In this document: one piece after another, positions 16,567 to 26,690 of the stretch
How positions within the stretch are numbered: position 1 is the first letter of the stretch
Layout of the letters: each line of letters begins with the position of its first letter
NCBI RefSeq assembly: GCF_019890725.1
Contig: NZ_JAINZZ010000065.1
Location: 1-43,708 of the forward strand
Direction of reading: 5' to 3'
DNA from: Actinacidiphila acidipaludis
Lineage (GTDB): Bacteria; Actinomycetota; Actinomycetes; Streptomycetales; Streptomycetaceae
Length of the DNA stretch: 43,708 bases
Translations under genes and position numbers: made by a program
Notes under the pieces: model-generated
Database searches by the model: none
What the model saw: the letters and a program-made list of their open reading frames with translations, nothing else
Told to the model about the DNA's origin: nothing

Positions 16567-18258
16567 TCAGTGGACGTGGATCGTCACGGTGACGGTCTTG
16601 AGGACGGCCGGCAGCTTCGTCGTGTCGACCTTCAGGATCTCGCCGCTGTCGCTCCGGCCGGTGGGCGGCAGCACCTTCTGGTGGACGGTCCACTTCCCGT
16701 CGGGGTCGACGGCGATGGTGTCGATGCCGAAGTCGTCGTCGTTGGACAGGTACAGCGTCCGCCCGGCGTCCGCGGTGGCGACGCCCTCGACCTTGTCGTG
16801 CGCGAAGAACGCGCCGCTCGGGTCGAGCTGGCTCACCAGCGTGCCGACGTTCAGGTACGGCTGCTTCTGCGCGACGTTGACGCCGGCGCCGGTCAGCGCC
16901 GTCAGCGCGGCGTTCGTACCGTCCTTCCCGACGAACGCCTCGGGGGACTTGCCCCCGATCGTCAGGCCGCTGACGTCCGTCGCGCCGTTGACGTCGACCT
17001 CGTAGAGGGACTTGCGGGCGAACGGCTCGTAGTTCCCGTCCCGTTCGTCGACCAGGAACTTCGTGTCGGACACCGCGGTGATCTCGCTGTTCGCGTCGCC
17101 GGTGTCGTTCGGGTCGTCCAGCAGGTACAGGTACTGCCTGGTGCGGAACGTCCGCAGGTCGACCGTGACGATGCGGGTGGCCGCCACGTTGCCGGCCTTG
17201 GTGCTGCCGAGGTCGGGCTGCTGCAGCGCGGACTGCATGACGCCGACGAGCGTCGAGCCGTCGGGCGTGACCGTCAGGCCCTCCATGCCCTTGTTCTTGG
17301 CGCGGTAGGCGAGTTCGGACGGCAGGTGGCCGAGGATCTTGTGCGACGCGTTGTCCGGGCTGTCCTTGTAGGGCGTCAGCCGGCCGAGCTCGTAGCCGTT
17401 CGCGTCGAAGTGCGTGATGTACGGGCCGTACTCGTCGGAGACCCAGAACGTGCCGTCGGGCAGCGCCACCAGGCCCTCGGAGTCGTAGCCGTACGGGTCC
17501 TTGGCGACCGGCGTGGGCGTGCCGTCGGCGTTCGTCGCCGCGACGTCGTCGATGACCTCGCTGGTGTCGTGCGGCGGGCGGCCGCTGTACGGGACCCCGC
17601 CGAGGCTCTTCGGCCCCTTCAGGGTGACCTTCCCGACCAGTTCGGCCTTGCCGCCGGTCAGCTTGAACTCGCCGATCTGCGGCGTGAAGTCCAGCAGCAT
17701 CTCGGACTTGTTGCCGTCGGGGGCGTCCGCGTTCGGACCGCGGTCGGTGAGGCCGTAGAAGAGGCCGGACCGGCCCGGCACCGGGGTGAGCGACGAGCCG
17801 TAGCCCTCGCCGGAGATGTCGGTGGTGGTGCCGTTCGGGCCGGCGACCTTCGCGAGCGGCGCCAGCGGCGCGCCGTTCGCCTGGGTGTCCTTGAACAGCT
17901 CCACGGCGTCGGTCGTGGTGTACGTGAAGGTGTCCGTGCCCGTGAAGCCGGCCTTCGGGGTGTACGTGAACGAGCCGTCCGCGCCGACCGTCACCGAGCC
18001 GTCGGCCGGGGCGGTGTGCCGTACGACCGCGGTCGCGCCGTGGTCGTTGTGCAGGACGTTGCCGGTCACCGTGCCGTGGCCGGAGTAGGAGTCGGCGACC
18101 GCGCCGAAGTCGTGCGACGGGGCCGACAGCCAGCCGCCGGCCTGGGCCGCGGCGGTGCCCGCGCCCACCACGGCGAAGGCGACACCGATCGCCACCGCGA
18201 TCCGGACGCGCTTGCGGGAGAAGGGTCTCGAAGACATGGTCCGAACCTGTCGGGCCAT
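16567..18258 (-). CDS. Exported phytase-like esterase with cadherin-like N-domain
   Basis: 563 residues from ATG 18258; ATG 18237 seven codons later is equally possible. The signal region (RKRVRIAVAIGVAFAVVGAG) ends in AQA. A cadherin/VCBS-like repeat follows at about 50-110 (GTVTGNVLHNDHG, GSFTYTPKAGFTGTDTFTY). From about 120 the 'esterase-like activity of phytase' family (PF13449) beta-propeller fills the protein. Its landmarks are GLFYGLTDRGPNAD, DPYGYDSEGLVALPDGTFWVSDEYGPY, NKGMEGLTVTPDG and FFAHDKVEGVATAD. The family is annotated from similarity to phytases; phosphate release outside the cell is plausible but unproven. It is divergent from the CBM56 protein gene across a regulated-looking gap. 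Confidence 0.87.
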   Translation of the reverse strand: MARQVRTMSSRPFSRKRVRIAVAIGVAFAVVGAGTAAAQAGGWLSAPSHDFGAVADSYSGHGTVTGNVLHNDHGATAVVRHTAPADGSVTVGADGSFTYTPKAGFTGTDTFTYTTTDAVELFKDTQANGAPLAPLAKVAGPNGTTTDISGEGYGSSLTPVPGRSGLFYGLTDRGPNADAPDGNKSEMLLDFTPQIGEFKLTGGKAELVGKVTLKGPKSLGGVPYSGRPPHDTSEVIDDVAATNADGTPTPVAKDPYGYDSEGLVALPDGTFWVSDEYGPYITHFDANGYELGRLTPYKDSPDNASHKILGHLPSELAYRAKNKGMEGLTVTPDGSTLVGVMQSALQQPDLGSTKAGNVAATRIVTVDLRTFRTRQYLYLLDDPNDTGDANSEITAVSDTKFLVDERDGNYEPFARKSLYEVDVNGATDVSGLTIGGKSPEAFVGKDGTNAALTALTGAGVNVAQKQPYLNVGTLVSQLDPSGAFFAHDKVEGVATADAGRTLYLSNDDDFGIDTIAVDPDGKWTVHQKVLPPTGRSDSGEILKVDTTKLPAVLKTVTVTIHVH

Positions 18259-18398
18259 GGTGAACCGCGAGGGGCCCGCGGGTGAATGCCGGGTTCACAA
18301 CGCCCCGGAGTTCCACCGCACTTCGCGCTCCCACGTGCGACGGCGCCGACGATCCGTACCGCGCGCGCGACCCACCTCAAGCAATCCCGTCCGACTTC

Positions 18399-18427
18399 TT
18401 GACGGTCGGCCGGGGCCCCCTGACACT
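18399..18427 (+). promoter_or_regulatory. Promoter of the CBM56 protein gene
   Basis: TTGACG (18399-18404) and GACACT (18422-18427) with the ideal 17-bp spacer. The predicted start is about 18434, inside the first arm of the inverted repeat that follows. Confidence 0.6.
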
Positions 18428-18430
18428 GCC

Positions 18431-18459
18431 TTACGGATCCGCTGCCCCTTGATCCGTAA
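18431..18459. promoter_or_regulatory. 9-bp inverted repeat at the transcription start
   Basis: TTACGGATC at 18431-18439 and GATCCGTAA at 18451-18459 are exact complements, 11 nt apart. The position, overlapping and following the predicted start, suits an operator or an RNA hairpin in the leader. Confidence 0.55.
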
Positions 18460-18462
18460 ATT

Positions 18463-18474
18463 GAGAGCGTTCTC
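18463..18474. promoter_or_regulatory. LacI-family-like operator
   Basis: GAGAGCGTTCTC is a near-palindrome around a central CG, the shape of Streptomyces LacI-type operators (CebR binds TGGGAGCGCTCCCA). It lies just downstream of the promoter of a probable glucan-degrading enzyme, where a sugar-responsive repressor would be expected. Confidence 0.55.
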
Positions 18475-18603
18475 TGGAAGGGAATCGCAGGCAGAAACAG
18501 AAAGTCTCCGGCGGAGTTCAAGGAGAAGTGCGCGATCTGCCCCCACAATCCGCGCCGACTCGGCGTTCACCTCGTGAACTCGGGTGAAAGGACCCCCCAC
18601 TTG

Positions 18604-20976
<2,373 letters not shown>

Positions 20977-20997
20977 GCGGATTCCGCTGACGCCCCA

Positions 20998-21025
20998 GGG
21001 CCCCGCCGGTGATCCGGCGGGGCCC
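20998..21025 (+). terminator. Terminator of the CBM56 protein gene
   Basis: GGGCCCCGCCGG (20998-21009) pairs perfectly with 21014-21025 around TGAT. It is followed by TTC and by two copies of GGGTCCTTCGCGGTCC in 21055-21095. Confidence 0.8.
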
Positions 21026-21101
21026 TTCGGGGGTCTTCGGGAGTCTCCGGGGCCCTCGGGGTCCTTCGCGGTCCTCGGGGGTCCTTCGCGGTCCGGCCCG
21101 G

Positions 21102-21422
21102 CTAGGCCTTCGGCGGGTGGAAGGTGACCTGCCTGCGGGTCGCCTCGTCGATCTCCTCGATGGTCAGCAGAGGGGTCGCCATGGTCCGCATGGCGCCGCT
21201 CGCCTTGACCATCATGCTCACCGCGGCCATGGAGACCGTGTCGGGCAGATCGATGATCATCACGGCGTCGTGCTCCCCGTAGGCGTAGTACATCGCCTCG
21301 ACGGTGCCGCCCATGCCGCCCACCGTCTCGTCGACGGCTCTCCGGCGCCCGGTGCCGCCCTCCTTCAGCAGGCCCTGCGCGCCCTCGGCGGTGTAGCTGG
21401 CCTGGATCAGGTACTTGGCCAT
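21102..21422 (-). CDS. GYD domain protein
   Basis: 106 residues of the GYD family (PF08734), small ferredoxin-fold proteins of unknown function. It shows the opening AKYLIQASYTAEGAQGLLKEGG, the helix RRRAVDETVGGMGG, and YYAYGEHDAVMIIDLPDTVS, where the family's central GxYD-type motif reads GEHD. The ATG at 21422 has GGAG about 11 nt upstream. It is convergent with the CBM56 gene and not part of an operon. Confidence 0.87.
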   Translation of the reverse strand: MAKYLIQASYTAEGAQGLLKEGGTGRRRAVDETVGGMGGTVEAMYYAYGEHDAVMIIDLPDTVSMAAVSMMVKASGAMRTMATPLLTIEEIDEATRRQVTFHPPKA

Positions 21423-21445
21423 GCGGTGCAGCTCCTTCCCTCCTC

Positions 21446-21484
21446 GATCCACCCCCGCGATCCACCCCCGCGATCCACCCCCGC
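21446..21484. repeat. Three perfect 13-bp tandem repeats
   Basis: GATCCACCCCCGC repeated head to tail at 21446, 21459 and 21472, just upstream of the GYD gene. The 270-bp gap to 21692 has no gene and otherwise nothing recognisable. Confidence 0.8.
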
Positions 21485-21692
21485 CGACGACCCCCGCCCA
21501 TCACCTTCGGCCGCCCAGCGGCTCCGGGCCATCCGCCGGAGCCCGAACGGGTGAGGGCCGTTCCGGCGTGACGTGCGGATCAGGGCCGTCCGGGGGGAGT
21601 GCCCGCACCCGGATGGGGGTGCCCCGCCGCCCGACGCACCGGCCGCGGGCGCTCAATGGGAGGAGAACCGTCGTCGGGCTCCGGGAGCGGGC

Positions 21693-22979
21693 ATGAGCAC
21701 CCAAGTGCCTCCGGCCGATCCCGGGCCGCCGGAACGGTCGCCGGCAAGGACCGCGGGACGGGTGGCCCGCGTGACGGCGTCTGGGGTGCTCGCCGTCCTC
21801 GCGTGCGTACTGGTGCCGCTGGCGCTGATCGCGGTCTGGGTGCACGACATCGCCCTGGACACCGACCGCTATGTCGCGACCATGGCCCCGCTGGCCAGGA
21901 ACCGGGCCATCCAGGACGCCGCCGTGGTCCGCATCGCCAGGGCCGTGGACGTGCGGGTCAACGGGCCGGCGGCCACCGCCCAGCTCGCCGCCTGGCTGCG
22001 CTCGCACGGCCTGCCGCCCCAGGCCGCCCAGGCGGTGCAGAACCTCGGCCCGCAACTGGACACCGCGGTGGACGACGCGGTCCGCAAGGCCGCCACCCGC
22101 GTCGTCCGCAGCGACCGTTTCCCACGGGTGTGGGACCAGGCCAACCGCCGGGCCCACACCGCGATCGTGCAGGTCCTCACCGGGCAGGGCCGCGGCGCGG
22201 TGGACGTCAGGGACGGCACGGTCGTCCTCGAGGTCGGCACGGCGGTGGACACCCTCAAGAAGCAGCTGGAGGACGAGGGGCTCGCCCCGGCCAAGGCCAT
22301 CCCCTCCACCGACAAGGAGCTGGTGCTGTTCAGCTCCGACCAGCTCGGCAAGATCCGCACGTTCGCGCACGTCCTCGACGTGGTCGGGAACTGGATCATC
22401 CCCGCCGTCGTCGTGATCGCCGCGGCCGGCGTGCTGCTGGCCCGGCGCCGCAGACGGGCCCTGGCCCGCGTCGCACTCGGCGCCGCGGTGGCCTGCCTGA
22501 TCGTGGCGATCCTGCTGTCCGTCGCCCGCGGCTACTACCTGGACCACCTGCCCGCGCAGGTCCAGTCCCGGGACGCCGCCGCGGCCGTCTTCGACACCCT
22601 GGTCCGCTTCCTGCGGCAGGCCCTGCGCACCGCGATCGCGCTGGGCGTCGTCCTCGCCCTGGGCGCGTACCTGGTCGGCCCCGGCCGGCTGCCCGTCGCC
22701 GTGCGCGGCGGCTGCGAGCACGCGGCCGACTCCGTCGCGCGCTGGGCCGACCGCCACCAGGTCCGCACCGGCCGGGCCGGCACCTGGACCCTGCACCACC
22801 GCAGGTGGCTCACCCTCGGTGCGGTCATCGCCGTCGCGATCGGCTTCGCGGCCTGGAACACCCCCACCGCCCTGGTCATCCTCGGCCTGGTCCTGATCCT
22901 CCTCGCCCTCCTCACCGTCATCGCCCTGCTGGCCGCGGGCGGCCGCGTCACGGACGCCGCCGACCGGCCGGCGGCGTGA
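21693..22979 (+). CDS. Integral membrane protein, function unknown
   Basis: 428 residues from ATG 21693, with GGGAG 7-10 nt upstream. A first membrane helix (about 30-52) leads to an extracytoplasmic domain of about 190 residues. That domain contains DTDRYVATMAPLARNRAIQDA, VDVRVNG and a helical part with TVVLEVGTAVDTLKKQLEDEG. Four further helices follow (WIIPAVVVIAAAGVLLA, VALGAAVACLIVAIL, LRTAIALGVVLALGAYLVG and the last pair WLTLGAVIAVAIGFAAW / ALVILGLVLILLALLTVIALL). The 'DTDRYVATVAPLA' start of the outer domain is common in Streptomyces membrane proteins of unknown role. It is followed by two more plus-strand membrane protein genes, but the gaps of about 110 bp suggest separate transcripts. 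Confidence 0.78.
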   Translation: MSTQVPPADPGPPERSPARTAGRVARVTASGVLAVLACVLVPLALIAVWVHDIALDTDRYVATMAPLARNRAIQDAAVVRIARAVDVRVNGPAATAQLAAWLRSHGLPPQAAQAVQNLGPQLDTAVDDAVRKAATRVVRSDRFPRVWDQANRRAHTAIVQVLTGQGRGAVDVRDGTVVLEVGTAVDTLKKQLEDEGLAPAKAIPSTDKELVLFSSDQLGKIRTFAHVLDVVGNWIIPAVVVIAAAGVLLARRRRRALARVALGAAVACLIVAILLSVARGYYLDHLPAQVQSRDAAAAVFDTLVRFLRQALRTAIALGVVLALGAYLVGPGRLPVAVRGGCEHAADSVARWADRHQVRTGRAGTWTLHHRRWLTLGAVIAVAIGFAAWNTPTALVILGLVLILLALLTVIALLAAGGRVTDAADRPAA

Positions 22980-23087
22980 CCGGAACGGGCAGGCGGGAGG
23001 GGGTCTGCCCGGTCTGACATGCCGTCCGTCCACTCCGATGGCACGCTGGAACGGCCGGCACCTGTTCGCCCATGTGGAGGAGCCGAG

Positions 23088-23537
23088 ATGACAACCATCC
23101 ACGGCCAGCGGGACGACATCGGCCACGCCCACGGCGGGGGTCACCACACCAGCAGCGGCTGGCGGTCCGGCTGGGTGATCTTCGCCGCGGTCATGCTGCT
23201 GTTCAACGGCGCGATGTCGATCCTCGAAGGCATCACCGCGATCCTCAAGGACGACGTCATCGTCGTCACCCGCAACTACGCGTACGCCTTCGACCTCACG
23301 ACCTGGGGCTGGCTCCATCTCGCGCTCGGGATCGTGCTGGTCCTGGCCGGGGCGGCCCTGTTCAACGGCGCCCTGTGGGCGCGCGTCGTCGCCGTCATCG
23401 GCGCCGGCGTCTCGATGGTCCTGCAGTTCCTGTGGCTGCCGCACTACCCGCTGTGGGCCCTGGTGGTCATCGCCCTCGACATCTTCGTCATCTGGGCCGT
23501 CTGCACGATGGACCGGCCGCGGACCGCACCCCGGTAG
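23088..23537 (+). CDS. Small four-helix membrane protein (DUF7144-like)
   Basis: 149 residues. ATG 23088 is set by GGAGG 8-12 nt upstream. A His/Gly-rich head (GHAHGGGHH) precedes four membrane segments: GWVIFAAVMLLFNGAMSILEGI, WLHLALGIVLVLAGAALF, VVAVIGAGVSMVLQFLWL and WALVVIALDIFVIWAVC. The pattern 'FAAVMLLxxGxxxIxEGIxAI' followed by a GWxHLxLG motif is typical of a widespread actinomycete family of unknown function. The His-rich head might bind metal; that is inference. Confidence 0.82.
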   Translation: MTTIHGQRDDIGHAHGGGHHTSSGWRSGWVIFAAVMLLFNGAMSILEGITAILKDDVIVVTRNYAYAFDLTTWGWLHLALGIVLVLAGAALFNGALWARVVAVIGAGVSMVLQFLWLPHYPLWALVVIALDIFVIWAVCTMDRPRTAPR

Positions 23538-23647
23538 CGGGCCGGAGGTCCCGCGCGCGGTGTGTTTTGCGGCGCTTGCCCCGTGTCGCCCGGGCTGAGA
23601 CCCGCGGTCTCCCCTAGGCTGATGCGCCCCGACAGGAACCGCAGGGC

Positions 23648-24622
23648 ATGGAGGGCAGGACGGCCGGCATCAACCGTGAACGCCTGTTCAGACAGCTGAC
23701 GTTCTGGCTGCGTCCGCCCTTCGTGCTGCGCGTCGTCAACCGCTTCCAGAAGGTCGCGGGCTTCGACCGTTCGATGGCACTGGCCTCCAGCGCGCTCACC
23801 GGGCTCGCCCCGCTGCTGATCCTCAGCAGCGCCGTGCTCGGCGGGGACGTCGCCGACCAGGTCATCAAGCGCTACCGGCTGACCGGGGGAGGCGCCGACG
23901 CGGTGCGGGCGGTGTTCTCCGGCGAGGGCACCAGCGCGGGGGTGAACGCCTTCAGTGTGATCTTCCTGGCCATCTCGACGCTGAGCTTCGCCCGGGCCAC
24001 CCAGCGGCTGTTCGAGCAGACCTGGGAGCTCAAGCCGCTGAGCGTCCGCAACACCCGGAACGCCCTCGGGTGGATCGTCACCCTCGCCGTCTACACCGCG
24101 GTCACCGGCCTGCTCTACGGGACCCTCGGCGGCGGTGGCCACTTCGGCCTGAAGGCCGCAGTGTGCGAGGCCCCGATCACCGGAGTCTTCCTCCTCTGGA
24201 GCGGCTGGATCCTGTCCGCGCGGCGGCTCACCTGGCGCGCGCTGCTTCCCTTCGCGGCCACCGCCGGCGTCCTGACCGCCGCCTACTCGGTGGCCGCGAC
24301 CGTCTACCTCCCCGCCCTGTTCAACTCCCAGGCGTCCCGCTACGGCGCGGCCGGCGCGGTCTTCGGAACGGTGTCGGCGCTCTTCGGCGCCATGCTCGTC
24401 CTCGTCCTCTCCGCCGCGCTGGGCCGGGAGGTCCGCGACGAACTCGACCGCATCAGCCGGGGGGACCGACCTTCCGAGGACGAGGTCCGCCGGCAGTGGG
24501 ACCGCGTCGTCGAGCAGACCCGCTCGCGCTGGCACAGCGCCCGCAGACGGAACGCGAACACGAACACGAATACGAACTCGGACGCGGACTCGGATTCAGG
24601 CTCCGACTCCGCGGAGGCGTGA
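23648..24622 (+). CDS. YihY/virulence factor BrkB family membrane protein
   Basis: 324 residues. The BrkB-like core has about six membrane segments (SMALASSALTGLAPLLIL, VNAFSVIFLAISTLSFARATQ, ALGWIVTLAVYTAVTGLL, PITGVFLLWSGWIL, LLPFAATAGVLTAAYSVAATVYL, FGTVSALFGAMLVLVLSAALG). The conserved helix RATQRLFEQTWELKP between segments is present. The gene product family is not an RNase despite old 'RNase BN' labels; its role in the envelope is unresolved. The cytoplasmic tail ends in an odd Asn/Thr then Asp/Ser run (ANTNTNTNSDADSDSGSDS) encoded by ACGAAC-type hexamer repeats, so its length is prone to change. Confidence 0.85.
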   Translation: MEGRTAGINRERLFRQLTFWLRPPFVLRVVNRFQKVAGFDRSMALASSALTGLAPLLILSSAVLGGDVADQVIKRYRLTGGGADAVRAVFSGEGTSAGVNAFSVIFLAISTLSFARATQRLFEQTWELKPLSVRNTRNALGWIVTLAVYTAVTGLLYGTLGGGGHFGLKAAVCEAPITGVFLLWSGWILSARRLTWRALLPFAATAGVLTAAYSVAATVYLPALFNSQASRYGAAGAVFGTVSALFGAMLVLVLSAALGREVRDELDRISRGDRPSEDEVRRQWDRVVEQTRSRWHSARRRNANTNTNTNSDADSDSGSDSAEA

Positions 24623-24707
24623 GGGGGCCGCTCGTGCGGGGTCCGGTGTCGCGGACGCCGCTGCTTCGGCGAGGTGCGGTGCGTGCCGCGCCGCGTGGCG
24701 TGGGTCT

Positions 24708-24736
24708 TTGACAGGGCCGGAGCCGGCGGCGAGGCT
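24708..24736 (+). promoter_or_regulatory. Promoter candidate giving a leaderless beta-lactamase mRNA
   Basis: TTGACA (24708-24713), a 17-bp spacer, then GAGGCT (24731-24736). Seven bases further is the ATG at 24744, which has no ribosome site. The -35 is perfect and the -10 is weak. Confidence 0.45.
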
Positions 24737-24743
24737 GCCGGGC

Positions 24744-25772
24744 ATGGTCCGTTCCGCACGCCGAACCGGTTCGACGCGCCGGCCGATCCGAGTCCGCGCC
24801 CGTGCCGGGTCACGGGGGCACGCCGGTGCCGTTCCGGCGGCGGCCGCCGTGCTGGCCCTGGGGCTGCTCAGCGGGTGCGGGGGCGGCGCGGCGTCCTCCC
24901 GGGCAGCACCCGCGGCCGGCAAGGGAACGGCGACCGGGTCCGCGTCCGCCTCCGCGGGCCCGTCCGACGGCGCGGCCCCGTCCGCCGACGCGTCCTTCCA
25001 GGACCTCGAACACCGCTTCCACGCCCGCCTCGGGCTGTTCCTCCTCGACACCGGCACGGGCCGCACCGTCACGTACCAGGCCGACCGCCGGTTCGCGACC
25101 TGTTCGACCGTCAAGGCGCTGGCCGCCGCGGCCCTGCTCCGGAAGGACGACGACGCCGACCTCGCCCGCACGATCCGCTACAGCCGGTCCGACCTCCTCG
25201 ACTACGCCCCTGTCACCTCCCGGCACGTCGCCGACGGCATGCCCCTGAGCGACGTGATCGCCGCGGCCCTCCAGTACAGCGACAACACCGCCGAGAACCT
25301 GATGCTGCGCGAACTCGGCGGTCCCGCCGGTCTGCAGCGGGCGGTCAGGGAGTTCGGCGACACCACGACGCACGTCGACCGCACCGAACCGAGCCTCAAC
25401 GAGGCGGCACCCGGCGACGTCCGCGACACCAGCACGGCGCGGGCCCTCGGCACCGACCTGCGCGCCCTCCTCCTCGGCCCGGCCCTGCCCGCCGCCCGCC
25501 GCGCCCGGCTCACGGACCGGATGCTGCACAACACCACCGGAGGCCCGTACATCAGGGCCGCGCTGCCCCAGGGGTGGAAGGCGGCGGACAAGACAGGCAG
25601 CGGCGGCCACGGCACCCGCAACGACATCGGCGTCGTCTGGCCGGCCTCCGGCTCCCCGATCGTCGTCGGGGTCCTGAGCGACCGCGACCGGCAGGACGCC
25701 CCCTCCGACGACGCGCTCGTCGCCGACGCCGTCCGCACCGGACTGACCGCGCTGCGCGGACCGGCCTCCTGA
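24744..25772 (+). CDS. Class A beta-lactamase lipoprotein
   Basis: 342 residues. The signal peptide ends in LLSGC, a good lipobox with Cys45, so the enzyme should be tethered outside the membrane. All class A serine beta-lactamase motifs are present: CSTVK with nucleophile Ser121 and Lys124, the SDN loop at 179-181, EPSLN with general base Glu215 and Asn219, and KTG at 283-285. It hydrolyses beta-lactams by an acyl-enzyme route. Cys120 before the active Ser is usual in streptomycete enzymes. The mature core starts about residue 85 after a Ser/Ala linker. No regulator of the BlaI or AmpR type is adjacent, so constitutive expression is likely. ATG 24744 lacks a ribosome site; TTG 24708 in frame also lacks one. 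Confidence 0.92.
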   Translation: MVRSARRTGSTRRPIRVRARAGSRGHAGAVPAAAAVLALGLLSGCGGGAASSRAAPAAGKGTATGSASASAGPSDGAAPSADASFQDLEHRFHARLGLFLLDTGTGRTVTYQADRRFATCSTVKALAAAALLRKDDDADLARTIRYSRSDLLDYAPVTSRHVADGMPLSDVIAAALQYSDNTAENLMLRELGGPAGLQRAVREFGDTTTHVDRTEPSLNEAAPGDVRDTSTARALGTDLRALLLGPALPAARRARLTDRMLHNTTGGPYIRAALPQGWKAADKTGSGGHGTRNDIGVVWPASGSPIVVGVLSDRDRQDAPSDDALVADAVRTGLTALRGPAS

Positions 25773-25847
25773 CCCGCCGCCCCCGCCGCCCCCGCCGCGG
25801 GGACCTCCGTGCCGTGGGGTCTCCGTGTCGTGGGGACCCGCACCCCG

Positions 25848-26573
25848 TCATCCCCAGGCGGCGGCGTTGTCCGCGGGCCAGTACGTGACGTCGAACCCGC
25901 CCTGGTCGTCCGCCGCGAGCCCGGGGGGCCCGGGGAGGGGGGACAGGCAGTGGCAGCACAGCTTGTAGCCGCCTCCGTGGCGGGGGTCGGTCTGCCAGCT
26001 CACCCACTCGGCGGCCTCGTCCGCCGTCAGCACCTGCATCCCCGCCGCCCACGTGGTGCTGCACACGCCGTGGTGGGCGAAGGCGGGCAGCCCGGCCTGG
26101 CACCACGGCGAGCCCACCGGCTCCGCCCGGCCCACGTACCGGGCCACCCGCGGGCAGACGCTCCGATGCAGCGTGGTCTTCCCCGCCGCGTACGGATAGC
26201 GGTCCGGGTCCGCCAGACGCATCTTGTGCACGAACGACTCGGTGGCGATCGCGTCGAACTCGGCCCGGGCGCCGAGGCACACCGGGCAGCCGTGCGGGCA
26301 GTCGTACCCGAGGATCTCCGTCTCGCCCTCGGCGTCCTCCGGTTCCGGCGGGCCGACCCGCAGGGCGAGGGTGTCCAGCGCCTCGGCGACCTGCTGCCCG
26401 CTGATGTACCCCTGCGCGACCATGCCGATCATCTCCTTGACCGCGGAGACCTCGACCACCGTGAGCAGGCCGCCCGGGGCGTAGGGGGTGCGGGCGGAGT
26501 GCACGCCCCAGACGAACCAGTCGTCCGTGCGCGGTCCTTCGAACACCACCTGGTCGTTCACTTCGAGGAGCAC
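25848..26573 (-). CDS. Cys/His-rich hypothetical protein
   Basis: 241 residues from GTG 26573, which has GGGAGG 6 nt upstream. I do not recognise the family. No signal or membrane segment is seen. Cysteines are grouped as CPHGCPVC (about 90-97), CPR, QAGLPAFAHHGVC and LCCHC, with nearby histidines, suggesting one or two structural metal sites. The N-terminal 45 residues (LEVNDQVVFEGPRTDDWFVWGVHSARTPYAPGG) look like a small beta-domain. The chain then has a helix KEMIGMVAQGYISGQQVAEALDTLA. It shares orientation with the DUF2637 gene, but 117 bp and possible hairpins separate them. Confidence 0.7.
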   Translation of the reverse strand: MLLEVNDQVVFEGPRTDDWFVWGVHSARTPYAPGGLLTVVEVSAVKEMIGMVAQGYISGQQVAEALDTLALRVGPPEPEDAEGETEILGYDCPHGCPVCLGARAEFDAIATESFVHKMRLADPDRYPYAAGKTTLHRSVCPRVARYVGRAEPVGSPWCQAGLPAFAHHGVCSTTWAAGMQVLTADEAAEWVSWQTDPRHGGGYKLCCHCLSPLPGPPGLAADDQGGFDVTYWPADNAAAWG

Positions 26574-26690
26574 ACGAACCTCCCGTAATGGCTGTGCAGG
26601 CCGCAGGGCCGTCTCGTTCCGGCGCCGGTGCCGGCTGTCCCCCGGTGCCGGCGGTCGCCGCCGGGGCTCAGCCGCGCCTGGTGGCCGGCG

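Noticed and set aside
16570..18285. Long plus-strand frame opposite the phytase-like gene
   Set aside because: No domain, extreme Arg/Val bias, and it mirrors the real gene.
21446..21484. Three 13-bp repeats considered as a CRISPR-like array
   Set aside because: The units abut with no spacers, so this is a plain tandem repeat.
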